A stretch of DNA of 64,000 nucleotides. Source: Haloarcula taiwanensis (lineage in GTDB: Archaea; Halobacteriota; Halobacteria; Halobacteriales; Haloarculaceae). The notes under the pieces are model-generated. The model ran no database searches. It was given only the letters and a program-made list of their open reading frames with translations, and had not been told where the DNA came from. This document shows, piece after piece, positions 33,398-41,921 of the stretch. Numbering within the stretch: position 1 is the first letter of the stretch; each line of letters starts with the position of its first letter. Both the position numbers and the translations under genes were made by a program. The stretch is taken from positions 558,001 through 622,000 of the forward strand of contig CP019154.1 of the NCBI GenBank assembly GCA_002844335.1, in the 5' to 3' direction.

Positions 33398-34507
33398 ATG
33401 AGCGAGGACGACAAGTCCGACGACGACTGGTTCGAAAGCGCACTGGACGACGAGGACGGCGACAGCGGACCGGTGGAGGCCGACGACGCTTCGGCGACAC
33501 CATCCGAGAGCGACGCCGCGGAATCGGCATCTACCGACACCGGGCCGTTTGAGGGCGATAGCGACGACGGCGAGCGCAGTGGTGATAGCAGTCCGTTTGC
33601 TGACGACGGTGGCACCGCGTCTGGCGGGGAGAGCAGCCCGTTCGACGACAGCAGTGGAGACCCTTTCAACAGTGAGGGTGGGTCCGCCGATGTCGAGTCC
33701 TCCGGCGACGACAGCGGCGGACTCTTTGACGACGACTTCGCCACCGCGTTCGAGTCTGCCGGCAGCGGTGACGGTGACAGCGGCAGCGACTTCGAGGCGG
33801 AGTTCGAGTCCGACATCCCGCGGGTCGACATCGGTATCGAGGGTCTCGACCAGATGATTCAGGGTGGGGTCCCACAGCGTCACCTCATCGTCACCATCGG
33901 TTCGGCCGGAACCGGGAAGACGACGTTCGGGCTCCAGTTCCTTCACCACGGCCTCCAGAACGGGGAGAACGCGGTGTTTCTGACGCTTGAACAGTCTCAC
34001 GACGCGATACTGGACACCGCCGGCGACCGCGGCTGGGGGTTCGAAGAGTACGAAGAACAGGACCAGCTAGCAATCGTCGATCTTGACCCGGTCGAGATGG
34101 CAAATAGCCTTGACAACATTCGTGGTGAGCTACCGGCGCTCATCGAGAAGTTCGGCGCTGACCGGCTGGTACTCGACTCCGTCTCGCTGCTCGAGATGAT
34201 GTACGACGACCAGTCCCGGAGACGCACCGAAGTGTTCGATTTCACCCGGTCGCTGAAACAGGCCGGCGTGACGACGATGCTCGTCTCTGAGGCCAGCGAG
34301 AGCAACCCCTTCGCGTCCAGACACGGTATCATCGAATACCTGACCGACGCCGTGTTCATCCTGCAGTACGTCCGGTCCGACACCGGCGAGACGCGACTCG
34401 CCGTCGAGATACAGAAGATACGGAACGCGAACCACTCGCGGGAGACGAAACCCTACGAGATAACGAACGACGGGATCTCGGTCTACCAGCAGGCAAACAT
34501 CTTCTAA
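33398..34507 (+). CDS. KaiC/RAD55-like RecA-superfamily ATPase with acidic SPF-rich N-terminus
   Basis: A 369-residue protein. Residues 1-140 are a very acidic, Ser/Gly-rich, probably disordered region with recurring PF motifs: TGPFEGD, SSPFADD, SSPFDDS, GDPFNSE and a GLFDDD. From about 145 comes a KaiC-type ATPase: VDIGIEGLDQMIQGGVP, Walker A GSAGTGKTTFGLQ, Walker B LVLDSVSLLEM, and a C-terminal part with IEYLTDAVFILQYV. Only one RecA domain and no KaiA/KaiB partners, so it is not a clock protein; haloarchaeal members are often called RAD55-like ATPases and lack defined roles. An ATG at 33366 is out of frame; the start at 33398 follows a short leader. Confidence 0.85.
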   Translation: MSEDDKSDDDWFESALDDEDGDSGPVEADDASATPSESDAAESASTDTGPFEGDSDDGERSGDSSPFADDGGTASGGESSPFDDSSGDPFNSEGGSADVESSGDDSGGLFDDDFATAFESAGSGDGDSGSDFEAEFESDIPRVDIGIEGLDQMIQGGVPQRHLIVTIGSAGTGKTTFGLQFLHHGLQNGENAVFLTLEQSHDAILDTAGDRGWGFEEYEEQDQLAIVDLDPVEMANSLDNIRGELPALIEKFGADRLVLDSVSLLEMMYDDQSRRRTEVFDFTRSLKQAGVTTMLVSEASESNPFASRHGIIEYLTDAVFILQYVRSDTGETRLAVEIQKIRNANHSRETKPYEITNDGISVYQQANIF

Positions 34508-35223
34508 GCCGTCGCCGTTCCGACCGACTCCGGTTCGTCACGGTCGTCGAGAGCCGCGTTGTAGCCACCAGCCCAGAGGTCCGTCGCCACGACCAGCACG
34601 TAGAAGGTGGCGAACGGACTGAGAATTACAGCGACGAGCGAACCGAGGAACGGAATCACGTTGAGTAAGTTCACCACGACGTTGACGGCGATGAACAGCG
34701 CAATCGAGACCAGCCACGGTGTTGCGTACTCCGGGGACAGGACCAGCGTCCGCAACGTCCCGAAATCGAACCCGGCTCCGAACTCGCCGGTACAGGCGAA
34801 GTGGATGATGCCTGCCGTCGCCACGTAGCCAAACACCAGCGACAGGACGAACGATATCGCCAGCCCGCCGAAGAGGCCGGCCAGGCCCGCGCCCGCCCCG
34901 GCACGGGTCCCGGTTGCTATCGCGAACAGGCTGCCGCCGACGGTCACCCCGAACACGACGAGCGGGACGAGCATGTACACGATGCTGATGGCCCAGGCCT
35001 TGAGCCCGTCAACGAGCAGTTCGCCCCAGTCTTCGAACGCCGGTGGCTGTGTCGCTCCGTCGGCCCGTTCGCGGACCGCCTGCACGAGATAACCGTACAC
35101 GAGTATGACTGGAACGACGAGGAACGAGAGCAGGCTGAGGACGCCGCCGATGAGGATGGTTACGGTCCAGTCGTCGTCTTCCATTGGATATCTGAGTGTA
35201 TCTTCGAGCGACTCCATGGCCAT
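34504..35223 (-). CDS. DUF4013 membrane protein
   Basis: A 239-residue protein with about five hydrophobic segments and the DUF4013 start: LEDTLRYPMEDDDWTVTILIGGVLSLLSFLVVPVILVYGYLVQAVRERADG, followed by PAFEDWGELLVDGLKAWAISIVYMLVP. The repeated PxFEDWGxLxxDG element and later Gly/Ala-rich helices are typical. Function is unknown; the family is widespread in archaea. It overlaps the KaiC-like stop by 4 bp, convergently. The second Met (MESLEDTL) could be the true start. Confidence 0.88.
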   Translation of the reverse strand: MAMESLEDTLRYPMEDDDWTVTILIGGVLSLLSFLVVPVILVYGYLVQAVRERADGATQPPAFEDWGELLVDGLKAWAISIVYMLVPLVVFGVTVGGSLFAIATGTRAGAGAGLAGLFGGLAISFVLSLVFGYVATAGIIHFACTGEFGAGFDFGTLRTLVLSPEYATPWLVSIALFIAVNVVVNLLNVIPFLGSLVAVILSPFATFYVLVVATDLWAGGYNAALDDRDEPESVGTATA

Positions 35224-35374
35224 TGGTCACACTCAACACAGTTAGTTACAGACACCTTGCCGGGGTATTCGCTCGGCTTACCGCGGGACTGCGATGTGTC
35301 GACTTCAGCACTAATCCTCAGCAATCACACCAGCTTGCGGAACCAATAAATCACAACCGGGCGACAGGTGGGAT

Positions 35375-35818
35375 ATGGTACTACTCGTGCCCTTTGACGG
35401 CTCGGCCCTGTCGAAAGCCGCGCTAACGCGGGCGATGGAGTTCGCGGGCTACCGCGACGAGGATATCACTGCACTGTCTGTTATTCCGAACGATGCGGCA
35501 TACGCGCGTGAACAGGGCTGGGTCGACGACACCGAGGAGTTCGACGTCGAAGCTATCGCCGACCGGATGCGAGAGCAAGCTGAGTCGGTCGCCCCGACGG
35601 CGTCGTTCCGCTACGAGGTCCCGGAAGACGTGAGTTCGATGGCGTCAACGACGACGGATATCACTCGGACGATCAGAGAAGTCGCTCACGAGGAGGGGGC
35701 CTCCATCGTGTTCATCGGCAGTGAGAACGCTGGACGGGTGTCGACGCCGGTCTGTAGTGTCGGCTCACCGGTGTCCGAAGACCCGCAGTACGACGTCCAT
35801 ATCGTCCGACACTCGTAG
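35375..35818 (+). CDS. Universal stress protein, divergent
   Basis: A 147-residue UspA-like protein: VLLVPFDGSALSKAALTRAMEFAG at the N-terminus and a C-terminal SIVFIGSENAGRVSTPVCSVGSPVSE, where the usual G-x2-G-x9-G-[ST] nucleotide loop is altered (GSENAG with no second GxxG phase). ATP binding is therefore uncertain. The other UspA gene is convergent with it, 2 nt away at the ends. No promoter is obvious in the 150-bp gap before it except a weak aataaatc near 35344. Confidence 0.8.
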   Translation: MVLLVPFDGSALSKAALTRAMEFAGYRDEDITALSVIPNDAAYAREQGWVDDTEEFDVEAIADRMREQAESVAPTASFRYEVPEDVSSMASTTTDITRTIREVAHEEGASIVFIGSENAGRVSTPVCSVGSPVSEDPQYDVHIVRHS

Positions 35819-35820
35819 CG

Positions 35821-36252
35821 CTATCTGACGACGGTTACAGGCACAGATGCCCGTCTGACGACGATTTCGGCAACGCTGCCCAGCAGGATGCGGGACATCC
35901 CCGAGCGGCCGTGACTCCCCATGATAATCTGGTTGATGTCGTGGTCGTCCGCGTACTCCACGATGACCTTCGTCGGTCGTCCGACCTCGATGACGTGTTC
36001 GACAGAGTCGACACCGGCCTCGGTCACTTCCGATTCAAGCTCGTCGAGCAGGCTCTCTGCTGTGGCTTTCTGTTTTTCGTACCACTCCTCGGAGAAGGAG
36101 GGGATCGATGCCTCCGCGCTGTAGCCGGCCTCTGCGGGATTAATGACGTGTAAGAGAACGATGGTCGCGTCCGGGTGTTCCTCGGCTGCGAACTCACAGG
36201 CAACTGATGCTTGATCTGAGCTATCGACCGGAACGAGGATTCGCTTCGCCAT
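35821..36252 (-). CDS. Universal stress protein, UspA family
   Basis: A 143-residue UspA-family protein with a canonical ATP-binding signature: N-terminal KRILVPVDSSDQAS and C-terminal IIMGSHGRSGMSRILLGSVAEIVVRRASVPVTVV, which fits G-x2-G-x9-G-S. It probably forms a dimer and binds ATP. The role in stress survival is inferred from the family. It is convergent with the divergent paralogue at 35375 and separated from herA by 69 bp. Confidence 0.94.
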   Translation of the reverse strand: MAKRILVPVDSSDQASVACEFAAEEHPDATIVLLHVINPAEAGYSAEASIPSFSEEWYEKQKATAESLLDELESEVTEAGVDSVEHVIEVGRPTKVIVEYADDHDINQIIMGSHGRSGMSRILLGSVAEIVVRRASVPVTVVR

Positions 36253-36321
36253 ACGACCACTTCCGCTGGGGCCGATTTGAATCTTCGGCCCCCTGCAATC
36301 GGCGCGTTGGTCTGGGGTCTC

Positions 36322-38217
36322 TCAGTCCCGCCCGTGGCGAGTCACACAGGTCGACAGGCCGATGAGTTCCACCGGCTCGGAGTTGTCGGGCGAGTAGACG
36401 ACCCGCTGGCCTTTCTCCATGTAGGGGACCTTCGATTCCAGATTGCTGGGGATGTTCACCGCGGAAATGGCGTCTTCGTCGCCGAGATTGAGCACCATCG
36501 TCGTGTTGATCTGCTTGAACACCGGGTCGGCGATGTCCTGCGGGTCCTGCGTGATGAGATACAGGCCGAGACGCTCCTTCCGGCCCTGTTTGGCGGCCTC
36601 GGTGAACTTCCCGATGACCTTGCGGCCCTGGACGCTGTCGGCGTCGGTGAGGAAGTTGTGGGCCTCGTCCATCCCCAGCACGAGCGGCGTCTCCTTGATA
36701 CGGTCGTAGTCGGGGTCGTTCGAGAGTTTCTGGTCGATGAGCAGGCTGGAGACGGCCAGCACGATGGTCGATGCAGTCCGGGAATCGGTGATGTGGTACG
36801 TCGGGATGACCGTCAGGCCGCCGTCGCGGACGAACTGGGAAATCTGGTCGGTGATGGGGCGGGCGTCCTGGTCGAAGACTGCGCTGAAGCCCTGGACGCG
36901 GCGCTTGACGGCGTCGAACGTAGCCTCGTGGACGTCACCCGCCTCGTCCAGTTCTTCCTTGAGCGCGGGGTCTCCGAGGAAGGTCCGGAAGTCGCTGTAG
37001 GTCCCGCTCTCGCCGTACTGGCGCTCGAACCGCGGGAGCAGCGTGTTTACCAGTGCGCCGTACTGGTTGTCGTTCAGGCTGGAGCCGGCGATGAGCCAGG
37101 GGTTGTCGTGGACGAGCGAGAACGGGATGGTGAACTCCACCTGTTCGGCGCGGTGGTGGCTGGCGTTGTAGTCGGCCCCCGCGACCTTCGGGACGAACGC
37201 GATGGTGTCGTCGTGGCCGCCGTAGGCGACGCCCTCCCGTTCACAGCGGCGCTCGAATTCGTCGGTCATCGCGGGGTTGTCGTCGTGCATCTGGGCGTAC
37301 TCGTCCTGGGGGTCGAACTGGACGACGGCGAGTTCGGGCGTCCGGCCGTCGCCCATCTCGTAAGTCCGCCCGAGGTACTGCCGGAGGACGTTCTTGGAAC
37401 TGTGAGTCTTCCCGGACCCCGTCCCGCCGGCAACGAGGGTGTGCCGGAACACGAGCGGGTCACCGGCGTCGTAGTCGTCTTTCAGCCGGTAGTCGATGGT
37501 CGGCGGCTCCGCGGCGGTGCGGACCTTTTCGCCGCCGACGGCGAGATGGCCCAGAAAGACACCGTCCTCGGGAATCTTCAGACCGGTTTTGATCTCGGAT
37601 TTGTCGGTGGCCTCCCGGACGACGGTTTCGGGTTTTGGCACCCGGTCTGTCATCCGCCGCTTGAGGTCGCCGCTGTCGCCGGCACCGCCGGCTGCTTGCG
37701 ACGTCTCCGACGTCGCGCCGTCGCTGTACAGCACCGCGACCGGCTCCAGTTCCGCGATGAACTTGAAGTCCCGCTCGTCGATGCCCCGCTCGCGCATCGC
37801 CCGCCGGGCGTGGATTTCGGTCGCGTCGTCGGCGTGAAACTCCTGTGCGTACTCCAGGGCCTTGATGCGACAGAACAGCCGCTCGCCGTCGGGGTACGGG
37901 ACCAGCAGATACATTCCGATGCGCAGGCGCGAGCGGTTCCGCGCGGTGACATACGCCCGCAGGACCGTTTCCTCTGCTTCCTCGCTGATTCGGAGGCCGC
38001 TCGCTGCCGAGAGGACACCGAGGCCGGTGTCTGTTCCCGCCGGTGTCACGTCCATCTCTTCAAAGTCGGCATCCGCAGCTGGTGCTGTCGGGTCGGTGCC
38101 CTCTGTCGCGTCGACAGCCCGGTCACCGTCGTCGGTCGTCTCTGACGACTGTGCGGCCTCGTCGTCGGCCGCCGCGTCGTCGCCGTCGAAATCAGTGAAA
38201 TCCCCGAGGTCGGACAT
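36322..38217 (-). CDS. herA: HerA-type DNA translocase/helicase (DUF87)
   Basis: A 631-residue HerA-like ATPase. A strongly acidic N-terminal tail (about 1-60) precedes a HAS-barrel-like region (about 70-160, RIGMYLLVPYPDGERLFCRIKALEYAQ). The hexameric ATPase core has Walker A LVAGGTGSGKTHSSKNV near 265, an acidic Walker B region LVLGMDEAHNFL near 510, and the sensor part LGLYLITQDPQDIADPVFKQINTTMVLNLGDEDAISAV. HerA works with the NurA nuclease (40223-41473) in end resection, together with Mre11-Rad50. The pair is on one strand but 2 kb apart here. The last block RHGRD ends right at the stop. Confidence 0.92.
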   Translation of the reverse strand: MSDLGDFTDFDGDDAAADDEAAQSSETTDDGDRAVDATEGTDPTAPAADADFEEMDVTPAGTDTGLGVLSAASGLRISEEAEETVLRAYVTARNRSRLRIGMYLLVPYPDGERLFCRIKALEYAQEFHADDATEIHARRAMRERGIDERDFKFIAELEPVAVLYSDGATSETSQAAGGAGDSGDLKRRMTDRVPKPETVVREATDKSEIKTGLKIPEDGVFLGHLAVGGEKVRTAAEPPTIDYRLKDDYDAGDPLVFRHTLVAGGTGSGKTHSSKNVLRQYLGRTYEMGDGRTPELAVVQFDPQDEYAQMHDDNPAMTDEFERRCEREGVAYGGHDDTIAFVPKVAGADYNASHHRAEQVEFTIPFSLVHDNPWLIAGSSLNDNQYGALVNTLLPRFERQYGESGTYSDFRTFLGDPALKEELDEAGDVHEATFDAVKRRVQGFSAVFDQDARPITDQISQFVRDGGLTVIPTYHITDSRTASTIVLAVSSLLIDQKLSNDPDYDRIKETPLVLGMDEAHNFLTDADSVQGRKVIGKFTEAAKQGRKERLGLYLITQDPQDIADPVFKQINTTMVLNLGDEDAISAVNIPSNLESKVPYMEKGQRVVYSPDNSEPVELIGLSTCVTRHGRD

Positions 38218-38304
38218 ACTCCAGTTCAGGGTAGCCGGGGATTAACACCTTTCCCCAGCGGTATGAATGTGAAACCTTACCCCGGTGGCTGTCAACGAAC
38301 GCAT

Positions 38305-39096
38305 ATGAATCCGACGCGGGTGATGTCTTTCAATGTGCGGTACGACACCGCCGGAGATGGGGTAGACGGGTGGCCCCACAGGCGGCGGCTGGTCGCGGGG
38401 ATAATTCAGTATCACAACCCCGCTATTATCGGGCTGCAGGAGGCGATGGCCCACCAGCTTCGGGAGCTAGAGGTGTTGCTGGACGGCTACGAGTGGGTCG
38501 GTGATCCGCGTGACCCCGTCGACGCCGGCGGGGAGCACACGGCTATCGGCTACCGGACCGACCGCTTCGACTGCGCGGCCACGAACACGTTCTGGCTCTC
38601 CGAACAGCCGGCCAAGCCGAGTAGCGTCGGTTGGGACGCCGCCTATCCCCGCGTAGCAACCTGGGCGCGTCTCCGCGACCGCGACACCGGTGAGGACTTG
38701 CTGTGCCTGAATACGCATCTGGACCATCAGGGGACCGCCGCGCGGACCGAGGGAATCGAACTGGCGCTCGACCATCTCGACTCCGTCGCTCGGGACGCGC
38801 CCGCGGTGTTGATGGGTGACTTCAACTGCGTGGTCGGCGAGCCGGCCTACGAGCGCGCTACGGGCCACGAACTCCCCGACGGCCGAAATCTCGTTGACGC
38901 CCGCGACACAGCGACCGTCACCCACGGGCCGACGACCAGCCGGACCGATTTCCACGACCTGCTCCCCGAGATGGGCATCGACCACGTGTTCGTTACCGAG
39001 GACGTGGCCGTCGACACCAGGGCGGTCATCGCCGACCGCGACGACGACCACTACGGCTCCGACCACTTGCCCGTCGTGGTCGACTGCCGACCCTGA
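38305..39096 (+). CDS. Endonuclease/exonuclease/phosphatase family protein
   Basis: A 263-residue EEP-superfamily enzyme. All family motifs are visible: VMSFNVRYD, metal-binding Glu in IIGLQEAMA, TRTF-like CLNTHLDHQG, VLMGDFNC, IDHVFVT and the C-terminal catalytic DHYGSDHLPVVV. Members act on nucleic acid or on phospho-lipids or sugars. It is close to the subset usually annotated as EEP hydrolase of 260-300 residues. The ATG giving MNPTRVMSF lies just after an AT-rich patch; in-frame extension begins 14 codons earlier without support. It lies between herA and nurA but on the opposite strand. Confidence 0.9.
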   Translation: MNPTRVMSFNVRYDTAGDGVDGWPHRRRLVAGIIQYHNPAIIGLQEAMAHQLRELEVLLDGYEWVGDPRDPVDAGGEHTAIGYRTDRFDCAATNTFWLSEQPAKPSSVGWDAAYPRVATWARLRDRDTGEDLLCLNTHLDHQGTAARTEGIELALDHLDSVARDAPAVLMGDFNCVVGEPAYERATGHELPDGRNLVDARDTATVTHGPTTSRTDFHDLLPEMGIDHVFVTEDVAVDTRAVIADRDDDHYGSDHLPVVVDCRP

Positions 39097-39139
39097 GCCG
39101 GGGGAGAATCTTTTGCCGCTGGGGTCCCTACATGTGAGT

Positions 39140-39475
39140 ATGTTGCTTATTCGGGGGACGGCAGGCGGGACGGCGCTGACCGGGACGCTGTACGAACCGG
39201 GCGAGGAGCCGCCCGAGTTCAACGGCGCGCCGGACGAGGGGACCCCCTACGTCTGGGTCTGTGACGCCTTCTACGAGGTCGAAAGCGGCGGTCAGGTCCA
39301 GTCCATCGGCGACCGCGAGATCCGAATCGCCTTCGAGTCCCCGATGCCCCGCGGCTTCGAGACGCGCGATGCGGCCATCGACGCGGCCAAGGAACACGTC
39401 CGAACCCAGTTCGCCCGACTCGGCGTCGCCGGTGAGACAGTGGATGTCACTGTCCAGCAGGCCGAGACGGCATAG
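39140..39475 (+). CDS. DUF7113-like haloarchaeal protein
   Basis: A 111-residue acidic protein: MLLIRGTAGGTALTGTLYEPGEEPPEFNGAPDEGTPYVWVCDAFYEVESGG near the start, then RIAFESPMPRGFETRDAAIDAAKEHVRTQFARLG. No catalytic motif is seen. It resembles a conserved haloarchaeal family I recall as DUF7113. It follows the EEP gene by 43 nt on the same strand, so co-transcription is possible. Confidence 0.75.
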   Translation: MLLIRGTAGGTALTGTLYEPGEEPPEFNGAPDEGTPYVWVCDAFYEVESGGQVQSIGDREIRIAFESPMPRGFETRDAAIDAAKEHVRTQFARLGVAGETVDVTVQQAETA

Positions 39476-39549
39476 CTGCACGGGCCTGTCGGAAGCCCCG
39501 TCCGTTTTCTGAGTCAGCGAACGACCGGTGAGTTATACCACGGTGCCGG

Positions 39550-39915
39550 GTGAACCCACTGCGCGTGGCCGAGGACCCGTCCCCGACTGAGGTGTTTGCC
39601 CTCCTCGATGACGAATACGCTCGCGCACTCCTTGCAGCCACGAGTCACAGACCGATGACTGCAACTGAACTCAGCAACGATTGCGACATGTCACTCTCGA
39701 CCGTGTATCGCCGTCTCGGCGCGCTTGAGGACTGCGGCCTCGTCACTGCTCGAACGCAAATTGCGGATGACGGGCACCACGTCGACGTGTACGATGCACA
39801 GATGGACGAACTCACCGTACGCCTCACCGAAGGGACCTTCGACGTGAGTCTCTCCGTCGAGTCAAAGACACACGAGTTCGCTGATGCGCTGGTAGACCTC
39901 TGGGAGGGGCTCTAA
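39550..39915 (+). CDS. Winged helix-turn-helix regulator (ArsR-like)
   Basis: A 121-residue regulator that starts with GTG (MNPLRVAEDPSPTEVFALLDDEYARALLAATSHRPMTATELSNDCDMSLSTVYRRLGALEDCGLV). The helix-turn-helix and a short wing (ARTQIADDGHHVDVYDAQMDELTVRL) match haloarchaeal ArsR/PadR-like proteins. A TATA-like agttatacca lies just before it. Its TAA overlaps the ATG of the small membrane protein by one base (TAATG), which is a translational coupling seen in haloarchaeal regulator plus membrane protein pairs; the regulator may report on the membrane protein. Confidence 0.85.
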   Translation: MNPLRVAEDPSPTEVFALLDDEYARALLAATSHRPMTATELSNDCDMSLSTVYRRLGALEDCGLVTARTQIADDGHHVDVYDAQMDELTVRLTEGTFDVSLSVESKTHEFADALVDLWEGL

Positions 39916-40217
39916 TGGAGGTTGCCGGCCTCTCCGCCGACACGTGGGTTACCGTGAACACCGCGTTCCACCTCGCACAGACCGGGGTCGGACTGCTCAT
40001 CGCTGCATTGGCGCTCGTTGGCTACCGCCGACGGCGGACCCGCTCCATGCTCGCACTGGCTATCGGAATCAGCCTCCTCACCTTCGTCTCGTACCTCGTT
40101 ACCCTGAGTGCCGTGCAGGTCCTCCCGCGAATGGTGTTTCCCCTTCCGGGCACTCTCACAGAACTCGTCGGTCTCCTTGTCTTGCTTTACGCTATCGTCT
40201 TGGCCCGCCGCGACTAG
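39915..40217 (+). CDS. Small membrane protein paired with the regulator (DUF7521-like)
   Basis: A 100-residue protein with three hydrophobic helices: VNTAFHLAQTGVGLLIAALALVGY, MLALAIGISLLTFVSYLVTLSAV and LTELVGLLVLLYAIVLA, with an RRRRTR loop after the first. It resembles haloarchaeal DUF7521 proteins, commonly found next to winged-helix regulators. Function is unknown. It overlaps the regulator by one base and ends 5 bp before the convergent nurA stop. Confidence 0.78.
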   Translation: MEVAGLSADTWVTVNTAFHLAQTGVGLLIAALALVGYRRRRTRSMLALAIGISLLTFVSYLVTLSAVQVLPRMVFPLPGTLTELVGLLVLLYAIVLARRD

Positions 40218-40222
40218 CCACT

Positions 40223-41473
40223 TCAGAACGATTCTTCGACGGCGCCCCACCGGATATCGTTGTACTCTCGTTCGCGGTCAGTCTCGAACGTCCGCTCGAT
40301 GCGGCGGGTGAGTTCCTCGCTGCCCTGCCGGTCGATTTTGGCGAGCTCGTCGGCCTTCCCGATAGCCAGTGGCGGCCCCTGCTCTCGGGCCACGTCGTGG
40401 AGTATCTGCCGCGTGAGCTTGGCCCGGCACTCCGGGTCCTTGGTGAAGGCATAGGGGGCCTCGACGCGGAACACGAGGTCGGACCGGGGGTCGTAGAGAA
40501 CGAAAAACGTCACCTCGTAGGCCTCGGGGTCGAGCGACCGCTCGATGCCCAGCGCGTCGCCGTCGGCGGCCATGATGCCGTCGGTGCCGCCCCGCGAGCG
40601 GAACCAGTTTGTCGCAGTGAGACAGCCGGTCTGCCGGTCGCCCCCATCGTCACGGCGCTCCAGTATCCGGCGGAAGAAAGCGGTGTCGTTCACCCACGGG
40701 GCGTTCGTTTTTCGGCGGAGGGCCCGCGTAAGGGCCTTCGTCGAGGAGTTTTTGATGAACCCGACCATCGGAACGTCCCGCTCGACGAACCGCTCGACGA
40801 GGTCGACGTAGTTGTTTACCACCGTCTTCGGCCGGTCGTCCTCCGCGAGCAGGTCGGCCAGTTCAGTGTCGCGGTCGGCCCATCGGAGCACGCCGGTCGG
40901 GTAGATGGGGCCATCGAGGATGAACAGGTCCTCGACCACATCGGCGTTTGTCAGCGCGTGCTGGCTCTCTGCGAGGTACAGCGCCAGGGCGTGGACGACC
41001 CGCTGTTCGTAGCGGTCGACCTGTGGCACGTCGAGGACCCGTCGCTTGGCGTAACCGCGGTCCCCACCCTGCCACTCGCCGCCGAACCCCAGTGTCGCGT
41101 CGTTCGAGTGCACGGCCATGATGATGGTCCGGCCCCGGTGGAGTTCGATGTCCGAGGGCACACTGCCCATCGCCGCCTGTGCCACGTCCAGTACCAGTCC
41201 GTTCTTGAACGTCGTCGGATTGATCGTCCCCGAGTCCAGGCCGTGCTGGGTCGGGAACGGCGGGTCCACCAGCGCGATGTCCTCGATGGGAACCTTCCGG
41301 CGGCGCTGCTCGTCCAGTGGCTCCAGAATCTTCGTTCCGTCCTGCCACAGCGGGTCGAGGAAACTGTCCCACACCTCCTCGGCGGCCGCCTCCTGGTCGC
41401 TCGTCTCGACGGTCTCGCGCACCTGCCCGGCGAGCTTGGCGATGCCGTCGACGTGCACCGGGTCCAGCGTCAT
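40223..41473 (-). CDS. nurA: NurA-type DNA end-resection nuclease
   Basis: A 416-residue NurA-domain protein, the partner of HerA in archaeal double-strand break repair. The NurA domain covers about 50-400: ALVDPPFPTQHGLDSGTINPTTFKNGLVLDVAQAAMG near the N-terminus carries an acidic residue of the metal site, LFILDGPIYPTG around 195 carries another, and EAPYAFTKDPECRAKLTRQILHDVAREQGPPLAIGKADELAKI is near the C-terminus. It should degrade 5' ends with HerA as the motor. HerA is 2 kb away on the same strand, separated by genes on the other strand. Confidence 0.9.
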   Translation of the reverse strand: MTLDPVHVDGIAKLAGQVRETVETSDQEAAAEEVWDSFLDPLWQDGTKILEPLDEQRRRKVPIEDIALVDPPFPTQHGLDSGTINPTTFKNGLVLDVAQAAMGSVPSDIELHRGRTIIMAVHSNDATLGFGGEWQGGDRGYAKRRVLDVPQVDRYEQRVVHALALYLAESQHALTNADVVEDLFILDGPIYPTGVLRWADRDTELADLLAEDDRPKTVVNNYVDLVERFVERDVPMVGFIKNSSTKALTRALRRKTNAPWVNDTAFFRRILERRDDGGDRQTGCLTATNWFRSRGGTDGIMAADGDALGIERSLDPEAYEVTFFVLYDPRSDLVFRVEAPYAFTKDPECRAKLTRQILHDVAREQGPPLAIGKADELAKIDRQGSEELTRRIERTFETDREREYNDIRWGAVEESF

Positions 41474-41528
41474 GCCCGTGGGTTCGCCGGGACGGACATA
41501 ACCCTTTGGTCACTCGCCAATTCGGTGG

Positions 41529-41921
41529 TTACTCCTTGCCCGACTCCTCGCGAAGCAGGCGCTCGATGGCCTCGGCAATCTCCTCGTAGGACTGCATCGT
41601 CAGGCCGTCCGTGGTGATGAGCACGCCCTGGCGTTCGGTCGTCGCCCGCAGGAGGTAGCCGTTCGAGAACGCACGGACGGTGAAACGGTAGTCGCCCAGT
41701 TCGGACTCCTGGTAGGCGTTTTTCGTCTGCTTGTACCCCTGCCACTCGTGGCCGACGAAGTCGTTGAGGTCGGCGTCCTGTTCGAGGTCGTCCCGAAGAT
41801 AGAGCTGCTCGAAGTTCGCACGTGTGAAATACGTCACTGAGCGAAGCGAGTCGCCTGTCGCTGTCCGGGCCGTCGTAACGATTGCGTCGGCCAGATCGTC
41901 CGAGAGGATGTTCCGAGTCAT
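41529..41921 (-). CDS. DUF7522-like haloarchaeal protein
   Basis: A 130-residue soluble protein starting MTRNILSDDLADAIVTTARTATGDSLRSVTYFTRANFEQLYLRDDLEQDADLNDFVGHEWQGY and ending LTMQSYEEIAEAIERLLREESGKE. It resembles a haloarchaeal family whose members sense or modulate through an unknown mechanism (DUF7522 as I recall). No enzyme motif. The upstream in-frame Met (MARLRSGM) was not used as it lacks support. It is 55 bp upstream of nurA on the same strand and may share its transcript. Confidence 0.75.
   Translation of the reverse strand: MTRNILSDDLADAIVTTARTATGDSLRSVTYFTRANFEQLYLRDDLEQDADLNDFVGHEWQGYKQTKNAYQESELGDYRFTVRAFSNGYLLRATTERQGVLITTDGLTMQSYEEIAEAIERLLREESGKE

Noticed and set aside
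36277..38145. A 622-codon open frame on the plus strand opposite herA
   Set aside because: It has no recognisable domain and only low-complexity Val/Asp/Gly/Arg-rich sequence, as expected for the complement of a high-GC coding gene. The minus-strand HerA has clear motifs.
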